From Hamiltosporidium magnivora (lineage: Eukaryota > Microsporidia > Dubosqiidae), in assembly GCA_004325065.1 (NCBI GenBank), contig PITI01000258.1, positions 1 through 15,792 on the forward strand: 15,792 nt of DNA, given 5' to 3'. A program made the position numbers and the translations under genes. Shown here piece after piece: positions 9,028 through 15,792 of the stretch; the stretch's first letter is position 1, and each line of letters starts with the position of its first letter. The notes under the pieces are model-generated. The model searched no databases and was not told the DNA's origin. It worked only from the letters and a program-made list of their open reading frames with translations.

Positions 9028-9558
9028 TTATAGATTGCTTTCTCTTGTATGAGAATTTTTGGAATTTTTAATAATATCTTTGAGTTTCTGAATCGATCTA
9101 TTTTGTTTTTCTAAGAACTGTGGACAATTATGGTCATTTTTCTTATGAAAAAATATTTTTTCATTTTTAGAAACAACTCTGGCGATTCCTGTCAAAGAAA
9201 GAGATTTTGTTTTCATCTTTTCAGCTGAATATATCAAATGAAATTCTTTCATTCTCCATAACATTTGTTGGTATCCACCATCTTGATTCAACATATATTT
9301 TTTTAATTCTTTTTTTAACAATACTTCATTCATATGTTTAAACAAAGGAATTTTTATATTTGGAAGTGTTGTGTTTACTACATTTGAATCTAATTTTTCT
9401 AAATCTGTGGTATGAAATGGAAATTTATAACAAAATGGACAAAAATTACGGAAAGTCAAATGCCTTTTAATACAAATATAACAGAATATGTGATTGCATG
9501 GTAGTTTATGAGGCAATACTAAGTCATCTTTACATATTAAACACACTTTATCATCCAT
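9028..9558 (-). CDS. RAD18: RAD18-like RING/SAP E3 ubiquitin ligase, short form
   Basis: Likely the E3 ligase that, with the RAD6 E2, mono-ubiquitinates PCNA at stalled replication forks and so starts translesion synthesis in the nucleus. A complete C3HC4 RING finger lies at the very N-terminus: C6-x2-C9, C21-x-H23, C26-x2-C29, C40-x2-C43. After a short linker, residues about 75-112 (KHMNEVLLKKELKKYML...GGYQQMLWRMKEFHLIYSA) match the SAP-type DNA-binding domain that follows the RING in Rad18, including the leucine pair, the glycine turn and the closing 'EF..IY'. At 176 residues it is far shorter than yeast Rad18 (about 490). No UBZ zinc finger lies between RING and SAP, and the Rad6-binding C-terminal region is at most about 60 residues. 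The ATG follows a CCC at -6 to -4 and precedes the first zinc ligand by five residues. Another RING/SAP protein is possible but less likely. Confidence 0.75.
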   Translation of the reverse strand: MDDKVCLICKDDLVLPHKLPCNHIFCYICIKRHLTFRNFCPFCYKFPFHTTDLEKLDSNVVNTTLPNIKIPLFKHMNEVLLKKELKKYMLNQDGGYQQMLWRMKEFHLIYSAEKMKTKSLSLTGIARVVSKNEKIFFHKKNDHNCPQFLEKQNRSIQKLKDIIKNSKNSHTRESNL

Positions 9559-9561
9559 TAT

Positions 9562-9564
9562 GGG
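9562..9564 (-). promoter_or_regulatory. CCC start-proximal signal of RAD18-like gene
   Basis: On the coding strand CCC lies at -6 to -4, in the context GACCCATAATG. It fits the reported microsporidian CCC-like start motif and is repeated, with small changes in spacing, at the next three minus-strand genes. Confidence 0.55.
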
Positions 9565-9677
9565 TCTTCCTTATCTTTTATTTATTTATATTTCAAATAT
9601 TGATATTGTCTTTGTCATCTGAAATTTGAGAAGATTTTTTAAAAATAAAAAAAAAATATATTTTGTTGATATCAATG

Positions 9678-9990
9678 TTATAAAGAAATAGTTGTTGCAA
9701 CTAAAATTTAAAATCCAAAGTTACAATTGAAAGTAATTTATAAATTTATTCTTGTAAAGAAATAAAATGATTAGATATAAATTTGAAATCCAAAGTACAA
9801 TTGAAAGTAATTTATAAATTTATTCTTGTAAAGAAATAAAATGATTAAAATTAAATTTGAACTCCAAAGTTACAATGGAAAGTAATTTATAAATTTATTA
9901 TTGTAATATACAGATGAATTGTAACTACAATTTAATATCCAAAGTTACAATTGAAAGCAATTATTTATAAATTAATTTAAGCATACAATT
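9678..9990. repeat. about 75-bp tandem repeat, four copies
   Basis: The word ATCCAAAGT (or CTCCAAAGT) recurs at 9713, 9788, 9862 and 9937, spacings of 75, 74 and 75. It is each time followed by an ACAATTGAAAGTAATTTATAAATT block. A diverged partial unit precedes the first. Units two and three are the most alike; the last is broken by small insertions. Each unit contains the palindrome AATTTATAAATT. The array fills the spacer between the end of the SLC19 gene and the start of the RAD18-like gene, 120 bases upstream of the latter. Confidence 0.9.
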
Positions 9991-10047
9991 ATTTCTTAAA
10001 AACAATTGATAAATATATTGACTAAGACAAAAAATTTGTACAGAATT

Positions 10048-11352
10048 TTATTTTTTTAATATGAGAAATCCAATTGTACAATTTAAAATGAAACAAGTCA
10101 AACATGTTTTAAAATAATAAAACATTTTATCTTCGGCACTACAATTTCTCCATTTGGTAATATATGAAATAGAAATATGTATTACCGAAGATATAAAAAG
10201 ATTTGTGCCATAAAATATATGTAAATGTTCTTTATCTTTAGCTAATTCAGAACCAGAAACTATATTCATGTATGTTCCGAGTGAAATACCAATTATATAT
10301 ATTATATACGAATGTAGCAAACTTTGCGTATATCCCAATCCATAAATTGCTGCTATAAGTGCAACTATAAGAAATAAACTATGTACTACCAAATATTTAC
10401 CTTTTATTTCTATAAGTGTCATAAGAAATGACATTATGACACCGCATATTTTCGCAAGAGCATCTATATAGCCATAAATCAAGGCATTTTTTTCATAACT
10501 TCTTTGATAGAAAATACTTCCATCAAAGAAACCAAGAATTTTAACGATAGAAAAGCTTATTGCTCTGAATGGAAATAATATTTTATAAAGAATTTTTCCC
10601 ATCATTCCAACTTCGCTGACAGTTTTTTTTCTTTCCAAAAAAATATTAGCAGAGTACATCGCCAAGCACATATAAAGAACATTACCTATTATATTCATCA
10701 GACTATAAAATAAAATATCCTTGTTGTATATTTCTGCAAGTTTTCCAAAACTGCCTCCATTAAGAATTTCACTGATAAGTGATTTGACTTTTTTGTCATT
10801 TTTTTTATTATTTCCAATCAAAAATCCAAAACACAGTGCAAGAATAAGCATTACCATCGAAAAATAAAGATTACTTCTGTGATTCTTACAACTGAAATAA
10901 ACATCTTGTCCGATCAAACAAGAAACTATACCAATTGTCTTTTTTAAAATATTATAATTTCTAATCACTTTAGAACCGCTTGTCTCATCTGGTTTGATAT
11001 CTAAAAACACACCCTTACTCACACTTGTAAGCGAAGTACTCATACCTCTAAGTAAAGCAACCAAATATCCAAAAACGAAACTTCTTTCGTCCATCCATAC
11101 AAAAATTATATAAGCCAGTAATTCTAATCCTGTATCAATCAATAAAGTATTTCTATTACCAATCATTTCAATTATTATAGTTCCAATTAAGGAAGCAATT
11201 AAACTACTTATAAAGAATATTGGTGTTATTTTATTAAATATGTCTTTATTAGTAAACTTTTTCTCTTCAACAAGAAACGGAACAATAAATGAAGTCATTG
11301 GTAATAACATTCTACAAATATAGTGAGAAACTAAGAAAGCATACCATTTCAT
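10048..11352 (-). CDS. SLC19-type folate/thiamine transporter
   Basis: A 434-residue polytopic membrane protein, length and layout typical of the SLC19 (reduced folate/thiamine carrier) family, which imports folates or thiamine across the plasma membrane. About twelve hydrophobic segments are present with a polar loop near residues 180-210. The N-terminal family pattern is visible: 'SFIVPFLVEE' then 'FTNKDIFNKITP' (33-44) leading into span two, with the conserved glycine/arginine turn at 'GNRNTLL' (65-71). Near the C-terminus the 'SGSELAKDKEHLHIFYGTN' stretch (366-384) corresponds to the family's conserved segment before the penultimate span. Substrate cannot be told from sequence. Folate is the more likely cargo, since microsporidia are reported to carry reduced-folate-carrier homologues. 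The ATG is immediately preceded by CCC and no in-frame ATG lies just upstream. Neighbours are on the same strand but separated by repeats, so there is no operon. Confidence 0.75.
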   Translation of the reverse strand: MKWYAFLVSHYICRMLLPMTSFIVPFLVEEKKFTNKDIFNKITPIFFISSLIASLIGTIIIEMIGNRNTLLIDTGLELLAYIIFVWMDERSFVFGYLVALLRGMSTSLTSVSKGVFLDIKPDETSGSKVIRNYNILKKTIGIVSCLIGQDVYFSCKNHRSNLYFSMVMLILALCFGFLIGNNKKNDKKVKSLISEILNGGSFGKLAEIYNKDILFYSLMNIIGNVLYMCLAMYSANIFLERKKTVSEVGMMGKILYKILFPFRAISFSIVKILGFFDGSIFYQRSYEKNALIYGYIDALAKICGVIMSFLMTLIEIKGKYLVVHSLFLIVALIAAIYGLGYTQSLLHSYIIYIIGISLGTYMNIVSGSELAKDKEHLHIFYGTNLFISSVIHISISYITKWRNCSAEDKMFYYFKTCLTCFILNCTIGFLILKK

Positions 11353-11355
11353 GGG
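11353..11355 (-). promoter_or_regulatory. CCC start-proximal signal of SLC19 gene
   Basis: On the coding strand CCC is at -3 to -1, in the context TACCCATG. The secreted-protein gene upstream has the identical TACCCATG context. Confidence 0.6.
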
Positions 11356-11374
11356 TATTTAATTTTATTTGTTT

Positions 11375-11825
11375 TAATATTTTTTAATTAATCATTTTTT
11401 GATAAAAAAAATATATTTTTTTTTTACAATTAACTGATTAAATTATCATAAAAATAAATATAAAACATGTGGTTATATAATATTTTTTAATTAATCATTT
11501 TTTGATAAAAATATATATTTTTTGCATAAATAGAAAATTAAAATATCATAAAAATAAATTCAAAACATGTGGTTATATAATATATTAAATAAATTAAAAA
11601 TATATATTTTTTTTGCATAAATATAAAATTAAAATATCATAAAAATAAATTCAAAACATGTGGTTATATAATATATTAAATAAATTAAAAATATATATTT
11701 TTTTTGCATAAATATAAAATTAAAATATCATAAAAATAAATTCAAAACATGTGGTTATATAATATATTAAATAAATTAAAAATATATATTTTTTTTGCAT
11801 AAATAGAAGATTAAAATATTTTTAA
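11375..11825. repeat. 91-bp tandem repeat, about four and a half copies
   Basis: The block AAACATGTGGTTATATAATAT recurs at 11463, 11563, 11654 and 11745, spacings of 100, 91 and 91. Units three and four are identical or nearly so over the full 91 bases. The first two carry an extra TTAATTAATCATTTTTTGATAAA block. A fifth unit stops after about 60 bases. The ACATGTGG core is the only G/C-containing part and holds the palindrome ACATGT. The array begins about 20 bases upstream of the SLC19 start and ends about 85 bases past the stop of the secreted-protein gene, so it fills the whole spacer. Confidence 0.92.
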
Positions 11826-11910
11826 TTAACAAATTTCTAAGTTAGAACCATTTTCAACATTTTATATATTTTTTTTTACCTCTTTACCCAAATTAATAAA
11901 ATAAATATTT

Positions 11911-12921
11911 TTAAATTTTAATTTTTTGCTGATTAATTGCATCATTTATACTATTTTCTATACAACCAACATATTCATAATTATTCTCAAACCAACCATT
12001 TTTAAACTTTATTTTACAATCTTTAGAACAAGATTTAAGAAATGGCATATTGTTCAACATTTCTTTAATATCTTTACACTGCCAACTAATATTAAAAGAA
12101 GTTGAAAAACCGGGATGTAAAAAATATCTCGGAGTTAAAACAATAGTATTATCGTCATTATACTTCATACGATGCATTATTCCATATTCATCATAAAAAT
12201 TCAATTTTTCTTTTGTATATATCTTAAAAGACTGTAAAATATGCCTCGGATCAGCCAAACTAAAATCTTCTCTAAATTTACTCGTTTTTTTATCATTTTT
12301 TTGCTGTTTTTCAGATGTATTTACGTTCTGATTTATAGAATCACCATTTCTACTTATATTTTCTATTTCATACCTACATATCACAGTATATGGCTTCACA
12401 CGTGGAAATATTTTTTTAAAAAAGTTTAAAAATCCATTTTTCCTCACCTCTACCCGCAATTTCTTCACAAAAATAAACGGTTTGTTTAAAACTATAATAG
12501 AATCGTATTTCAAACTATTATTTGGCTTCAAAGATGTATATTTCAAGTTTTTAACAGAATTCCCCCAACATATTAATACATTATACTCAGATATATGTGT
12601 AGATACCAAAGAATAAAACCTAAAAACAAATTTAGATCCTTCAAACACATAATTAGGTATCGCCATAACAAAATGTACATTGTTTTCTTCTATATTTTTC
12701 ATTCCTTCACAATACTCACACCACACATTTTTTTCACTTTTTTTATATTTATATTCCCTTTTTGAAATACCACAATATATTAAATACGCATCTCCTATAT
12801 TATTAATATTCAAAGTATTTATATTTTTATTACAATTTATTTCATCAATAATTGAATAATCCAGTATAATCTTTCTATTTATTATTGTAGTAAACACAGA
12901 AATAAGATAATAGAATATCAT
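11911..12921 (-). CDS. probable secreted protein with ten cysteines, unknown function
   Basis: A 336-residue protein I do not recognise. The first 15 residues (MIFYYLISVF...) form a hydrophobic signal-peptide-like segment; no other membrane span is evident, so export is likely. Ten cysteines (30, 50, 68, 71, 118, 182, 282, 298, 302, 320), an even number spread along the chain, would suit disulfide bonding outside the cell. Residues about 190-220 form a polar, K/Q/N/S-rich linker separating two more folded-looking halves. The N-terminal half contains alternating hydrophobic strands ('VHFVMAIPNYVFEGSKFVF') suggestive of beta structure. The start is set by CCC immediately before the ATG. Candidate roles are a spore-wall or host-exposed protein, but this is inference from export and cysteines only. 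A short plus-strand frame inside it is an antisense shadow. Confidence 0.75.
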   Translation of the reverse strand: MIFYYLISVFTTIINRKIILDYSIIDEINCNKNINTLNINNIGDAYLIYCGISKREYKYKKSEKNVWCEYCEGMKNIEENNVHFVMAIPNYVFEGSKFVFRFYSLVSTHISEYNVLICWGNSVKNLKYTSLKPNNSLKYDSIIVLNKPFIFVKKLRVEVRKNGFLNFFKKIFPRVKPYTVICRYEIENISRNGDSINQNVNTSEKQQKNDKKTSKFREDFSLADPRHILQSFKIYTKEKLNFYDEYGIMHRMKYNDDNTIVLTPRYFLHPGFSTSFNISWQCKDIKEMLNNMPFLKSCSKDCKIKFKNGWFENNYEYVGCIENSINDAINQQKIKI

Positions 12922-12924
12922 GGG
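12922..12924 (-). promoter_or_regulatory. CCC start-proximal signal of secreted-protein gene
   Basis: On the coding strand CCC is at -3 to -1 (TTACCCATG), the same context as the SLC19 gene. Confidence 0.6.
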
Positions 12925-12949
12925 TAATCAAAGATTTGTCAATATAAGG

Positions 12950-13245
12950 AAAAAAAATAAATGAATTATAAGAAAGAAATGAATTGTAAGAAAATAAATG
13001 AATTATAAGAAAGAAATGAAAAAATCTTAAAAGGAAATGAATTATAAGAAAATTTAATTATTACAAAAGAAATAAATTATAAGAAAATTTAATTATTACA
13101 AAAAAAATAAATTGTGAGAAAAAATAATATTAATAATCATTACCTAATATAATATAAGGATATAAAATATATTTTTACAAAGAGAAAGTAGTAAATAATA
13201 AGAATAATCATTACCTAATGCGTTATAAGAATATAAAATATATTA
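12950..13245. repeat. irregular short tandem repeats (35 bp and 71 bp)
   Basis: Three layers follow one another. First come several AAATGAATTATAAGAA-type words spaced 16-32 bases apart (12950-13045). Next is a 35-bp duplication starting ATAAGAAAATTTAATTATT at 13044 and 13079. Last is a 71-bp duplication of an AATAATCATTACCTAAT block at 13132 and 13203, each followed by ATAAG(G/A)ATATAAAATATATT. The cluster lies directly upstream of the secreted-protein start. Confidence 0.8.
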
Positions 13246-13507
13246 GAATTTCTTTCTATTCTAGATTATTTTTTTTATTTAAATTCATTTTTTTTAAATT
13301 TAAATTTTTTTATTTTTTATTTATTGATAAAAAAATAATTTGTCTGGAAGTATCATTTGTAATCGAAAATGGTATATTATTTTTTACAAATATATTTTTT
13401 TTTAAAAGAAATATTTTTTATAATTTTATAAATTTAAAAAATAATTTGTAAATGAGAAAGACATTTGTAAAAAATATGAAATTTTAATTATAAATTTATT
13501 AAACCAG
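13246..13507. other. extreme A/T spacer, no gene
   Basis: Low-complexity T- and A-rich DNA. A 77-codon plus-strand frame starting at 13218 is F/K/I-only filler and is not accepted as a gene. Confidence 0.5.
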
Positions 13508-13640
13508 CTTATTGTTTTGTAAAAAAAATTAAAATAATGTGAAAATTATTGAGTAAGAAATATTTTAATTAGGCTTTTTATTTATAAACAACTTATTGTT
13601 TTGTAAAAAAAATTGAAATAATGTGAAAATTATTAATGTA
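13508..13640. repeat. direct repeat of about 45 bp, 84 bases apart
   Basis: A block beginning CTTATTGTTTTGTAAAAAAA and ending GTGAAAATTATT occurs at 13508 and 13592 with about one mismatch. It is a simple two-copy duplication in the spacer beyond the end of the ELP4 gene. Confidence 0.85.
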
Positions 13641-13913
13641 AAATTTGTCTTAAAATGCCTTTAAATCACTAAAAAAATCCTTAATTCTTTTTAAAAATTA
13701 AATAATCAAAAATTATATTTTTTACAAAATCGTATATGAATTATCTGTAAAAAAAAATAATTTAAAAAATCCTAAAATTAAAAGTTTTATTTAAAAATAT
13801 ATTAATTAAATTAAAAATTATTTTAAAAATTCTGTAAAAACCAAATAATATTTCTGTGAATTGGAATAAAATACAGCGAAATTAATCCAATCACTTATAT
13901 TTTAAAATGTAAA
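13641..13913. other. A/T spacer at the 3' side of ELP4
   Basis: Almost pure A/T with no frame, RNA or repeat of note. Confidence 0.5.
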
Positions 13914-14801
13914 CTAAAACTGATTTGTTATATTTGTAGAACATGATGTAGTTTCTACTCCTACTATATCTTCAGGGGGTAAAACTACCTTTTCTACTAC
14001 CATATTATTTCTTTTGATTAAAATACCGTATTTTAAAGAATCTAAATCATTTTCTTTTAAACCAAACGGTGGCACCATTTTTTCAATGTTTAAAATACAA
14101 CTATAATTTGGACAAATATTTGTGAATAAAAAAGATTTTAAATTAAAAATAATATCAAAATATAAATTAAAATAAATATTTTTTTTAAAAAAAGAAGGTA
14201 TTGAAACAAGACAAACACTTTTAGTCTCTTTGATTGTTTTTCTTAAAGAAAATAGAAATTTATATATTTCTTCATCAGAAATTTTATCAAAATGGAACCA
14301 AAGTGGTGAAAGAAACGAATAAATTGAAATAACAGAATTTCTATTCACATTTTTTATATTTTCTAAAATTGTAGATGTCAGTAATTTGGTGTCGTAAAAA
14401 ATTTTAAAATTTTTTTTGTCATTTAAATTCATTTTTTTGGTTAAATCGTATTTCATTTTAGTTATCGGTGGATTTAGATGGTTGTATCGCCATGCAAATA
14501 CCATTTTTTCTTCTTTTTCATTTATTAATTCGTTTTCTGTTATTTTGTCTGGAATACATGGAAACTCTACATCCCTTGAAAATATTGATACTTCGTATTC
14601 ATTTGATATACATTCTGCTATAAAAATATTTTGTATAAATAAATGTAATTTAGAATCTTTATCTTCTTTTATCAAAATTAACGATCCTTCTTGTATATTT
14701 CCATTTATTAAATTATCTAATGAAGGAATTCCAAAATTTACAGTTTTTTGTTGTTGAAAATATTTAGAAATATTTGTATTACGTTTGAAAGAATGATACA
14801 T
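13914..14801 (-). CDS. ELP4: Elongator complex subunit 4 (ELP4/PAXNEB)
   Basis: A subunit of the Elp4-Elp5-Elp6 ring of RecA-like folds that joins the Elp1-3 catalytic core in modifying wobble uridine 34 of tRNAs in the cytosol. Family marks are clear: 'VNFGIPSLDNLINGNIQEGSLILIKED' spans residues 21-47, the Elp4 opening with its degenerate Walker-A-like loop. Next comes a helix with 'FIAECISNEYEVSIFS', and then 'EKMVFAWRYNHL' at 98-109, the Elp4 signature equivalent of (M/K)KIAWRY. Later hydrophobic strands ('NSVISIYSFLSPLW', 'SVCLVSIPSFF') fit the RecA core. At 295 residues it is much shorter than the yeast protein (456), as is usual in microsporidia. CCC at -7 to -5 supports the chosen ATG, and an in-frame stop lies about 25 bases upstream. 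A 113-codon frame on the other strand within it is a shadow. Confidence 0.85.
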   Translation of the reverse strand: MYHSFKRNTNISKYFQQQKTVNFGIPSLDNLINGNIQEGSLILIKEDKDSKLHLFIQNIFIAECISNEYEVSIFSRDVEFPCIPDKITENELINEKEEKMVFAWRYNHLNPPITKMKYDLTKKMNLNDKKNFKIFYDTKLLTSTILENIKNVNRNSVISIYSFLSPLWFHFDKISDEEIYKFLFSLRKTIKETKSVCLVSIPSFFKKNIYFNLYFDIIFNLKSFLFTNICPNYSCILNIEKMVPPFGLKENDLDSLKYGILIKRNNMVVEKVVLPPEDIVGVETTSCSTNITNQF

Positions 14802-14805
14802 CTGA

Positions 14806-14808
14806 GGG
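14806..14808 (-). promoter_or_regulatory. CCC start-proximal signal of ELP4
   Basis: On the coding strand CCC is at -7 to -5 (ATCCCTCAGATG). Together with the three genes to its left this makes four of four in the right half of the window with CCC within seven bases of the start. Confidence 0.6.
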
Positions 14809-14871
14809 ATACATTGATTTAATTATATACAGAAAAAATATTTGAAATAAAAAAAATATTTGAAATAAAGA

Positions 14872-15098
14872 TTTTTTAAAAAAAAAACCAGAAAATATTT
14901 CTTAAAAAAAAACCAGAAAATATTTCTTATATCAAACACAGAGAATATTTCTTATATCAAATACAGAAAATATTTCTTAAAAAAAAACCAGAAAATATTT
15001 CTTAAATCAAACACAGAAATTATTTCTTATATCAAATACAGAGAATAAAAAACCAGAAAATATTTCTTAAATAAAAAAACCAGAAAATAAAAAATCTT
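14872..15098. repeat. 25-bp tandem repeat, about nine copies
   Basis: The word CAGA(A/G)AATATTTCTTA recurs with its C at 14889, 14914, 14939, 14964, 14989, 15014 and 15039: seven units at an exact 25-base spacing. Two shortened or lengthened units follow at 15054 and 15081. Two unit types alternate, one ending in an A run (TTAAAAAAAAAC) and one ending TTATATCAAACA or TTATATCAAATA. A 20-bp repeat of AAATATTTGAAATAAA just before it (14834-14870) may be a diverged relative. The array starts about 70 bases upstream of the ELP4 start. Confidence 0.92.
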
Positions 15099-15233
15099 AA
15101 TTGTCTTTAATTACAAATAAATGAAAAAAAAATTATTTATTCAAAGTTATGTTTTAAAAGATAAAAAGTAATAAAAGTTTAAAAAAGAAAATTTTTATTC
15201 CTAAAAAAAATCAAATATTTCTAAAATCATTTC

Positions 15234-15340
15234 TTTCTCATAAAAAACATTAAAAATCCTAACCCTTTTAATTTATTTTAATTATTAATAAAATTTCTCA
15301 TAAAAAACATTAAAAATCCCAACCTTTCTAATTTGTCTTT
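15234..15340. repeat. 60-bp direct repeat, two copies
   Basis: TTTCTCATAAAAAACATTAAAAATCC followed by an AACC(C/T)TTT(T/C)TAATTT-like tail occurs at 15234 and again at 15294. The copies lie just before the compositional jump at the retrotransposon edge. Confidence 0.85.
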
Positions 15341-15364
15341 TTAATTAATTTAATTAATTATACT

Positions 15365-15792
15365 GAAATATAGAGAATGAGTCTTTGAATGTTTACGAGA
15401 AAAAAATTACGATGTATGAAAGTAGGAAGCAATTCCGAAAAGAGAACCGTATGTTTGAGCTTTTCCGAGGTCTATTCTATCGTGGGTTATCTGAGCGTGT
15501 AGAATCCGAGTATGTGGTTAGCCGTGATGAAATTGTGAGTTTTTGTTCTACACTGTGGAACAAAATGATGACACAGTCACGTACGATGATTATTTGATTC
15601 CATTTGTATCAGATAATCATCGGACCACGTTCCCTTCACTTGATGAATTTGTAAATATCATTAATCGGCTCCCCAATTGGAAAGCTGCTGGAATTGATGG
15701 TATTTACAATTTTTTCATTAAGAAACTTACAACTCTTCACAAATATATTTATAATATTGTAAAAGTTATATGTTTAGAAGGAACACCTCAAG
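15365..15792 (+). mobile_element. LINE-type (non-LTR) retrotransposon, reverse-transcriptase N-terminal part, frameshifted and cut by the window edge
   Basis: G/C content rises sharply near 15365 and two plus-strand frames read as one reverse-transcriptase protein. The first (open from 15367, to the stop at 15595-15597) gives 'FRKENRMFELFRGLFYRGL' and ends its homologous part at 'STLWNK'. The second (from about 15564 to the window end) gives 'FPSLDEFVNIINRLPNWKAA' and 'GIDGIYNFFIKKL'. This is the start of the RT domain of non-LTR elements, where 'NWK-A-x-GIDG(I)xxxFxKK' is the usual pattern. The change of frame falls in the A run at 15562-15565 and corresponds to one missing base. No ATG opens the first frame near the left edge and no upstream ORF, 5' UTR or gag-like part is seen, so the copy is probably 5'-truncated. 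Catalytic FADD-type residues would lie beyond the window. Confidence 0.85.

Noticed and set aside
12241..12429. 62-codon plus-strand ORF
   Set aside because: Antisense shadow of the secreted-protein gene.
13218..13451. 77-codon plus-strand ORF
   Set aside because: It is composed almost only of F, K, I, L and N in extreme A/T DNA, has no start signal, and overlaps a tandem duplication. A chance frame.
14416..14757. 113-codon plus-strand ORF
   Set aside because: It lies wholly antisense within the well-supported ELP4 gene, over its conserved N-terminal domain, and has no recognisable content.
14872..15098. CRISPR-like regular spacing
   Set aside because: The 25-base units are contiguous with no unique spacers between them, the genome is eukaryotic, and no cas gene is present.
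15385..15387. Start codon for the 70-codon frame at the right edge
   Set aside because: The codon is TTG; the frame is simply part of a longer reverse-transcriptase reading that is interrupted by a frameshift, so no true start is implied.

Overview
The window looks like nuclear DNA of a microsporidian with a large, very A/T-rich and gene-sparse genome. A Hamiltosporidium-type genome is my guess, but the genus is not proven by the sequence. Four things point this way. Genes are short, intronless and eukaryotic in kind (a RAD18-like RING/SAP protein, an Elongator ELP4 subunit, an SLC19 transporter). Most starts carry a CCC or GGG triplet a few bases upstream, as described for microsporidian genes. 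Spacers run to kilobases and are almost pure A/T. A non-LTR retrotransposon reverse transcriptase of the 'NWKAAGIDG' type enters at the right edge. No rRNA, tRNA, CRISPR array or prokaryotic operon structure is visible.

Left part (1-9027). A plus-strand five-span membrane protein, possibly of the Yip1 family, lies at 707-1312, downstream of a 57-bp tandem repeat. A long stretch follows with only a 64-codon ORF (2300-2494) and scraps of possible decayed coding sequence. Two minus-strand paralogous membrane proteins (4659-5387 and 6386-7087) form a tandem pair whose similarity continues into their upstream DNA. Between and beyond them are two stretches that read as decayed protein genes: 5548-6027 on plus and 8039-8749 on minus. 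By eye the spacers here are richer in G/C than those on the right, as expected if they contain old coding or mobile DNA.

Right part (9028-15364). Four minus-strand genes follow: RAD18-like (9028-9558), SLC19 folate/thiamine-type transporter (10048-11352), an unrecognised secreted protein with ten cysteines (11911-12921), and ELP4 (13914-14801). Each has its start just downstream, in the direction of transcription, of a different A/T-rich tandem repeat: about 75, 91, 35/71 and 25 bp. The genes do not form a pathway: one concerns DNA-damage tolerance, one vitamin uptake, one tRNA wobble modification, one probable export. They share only strand and start context.

Right edge (about 15365-15792). 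G/C content rises abruptly and a LINE-type reverse transcriptase begins. It is interrupted by one single-base frameshift in an A run and continues off the window.

The points most worth a second look are the gene-by-gene association of unrelated minisatellites with start regions, the tandem membrane-protein pair, the two unrecognised decayed genes, and the 64-codon ORF with a GGG start signal.
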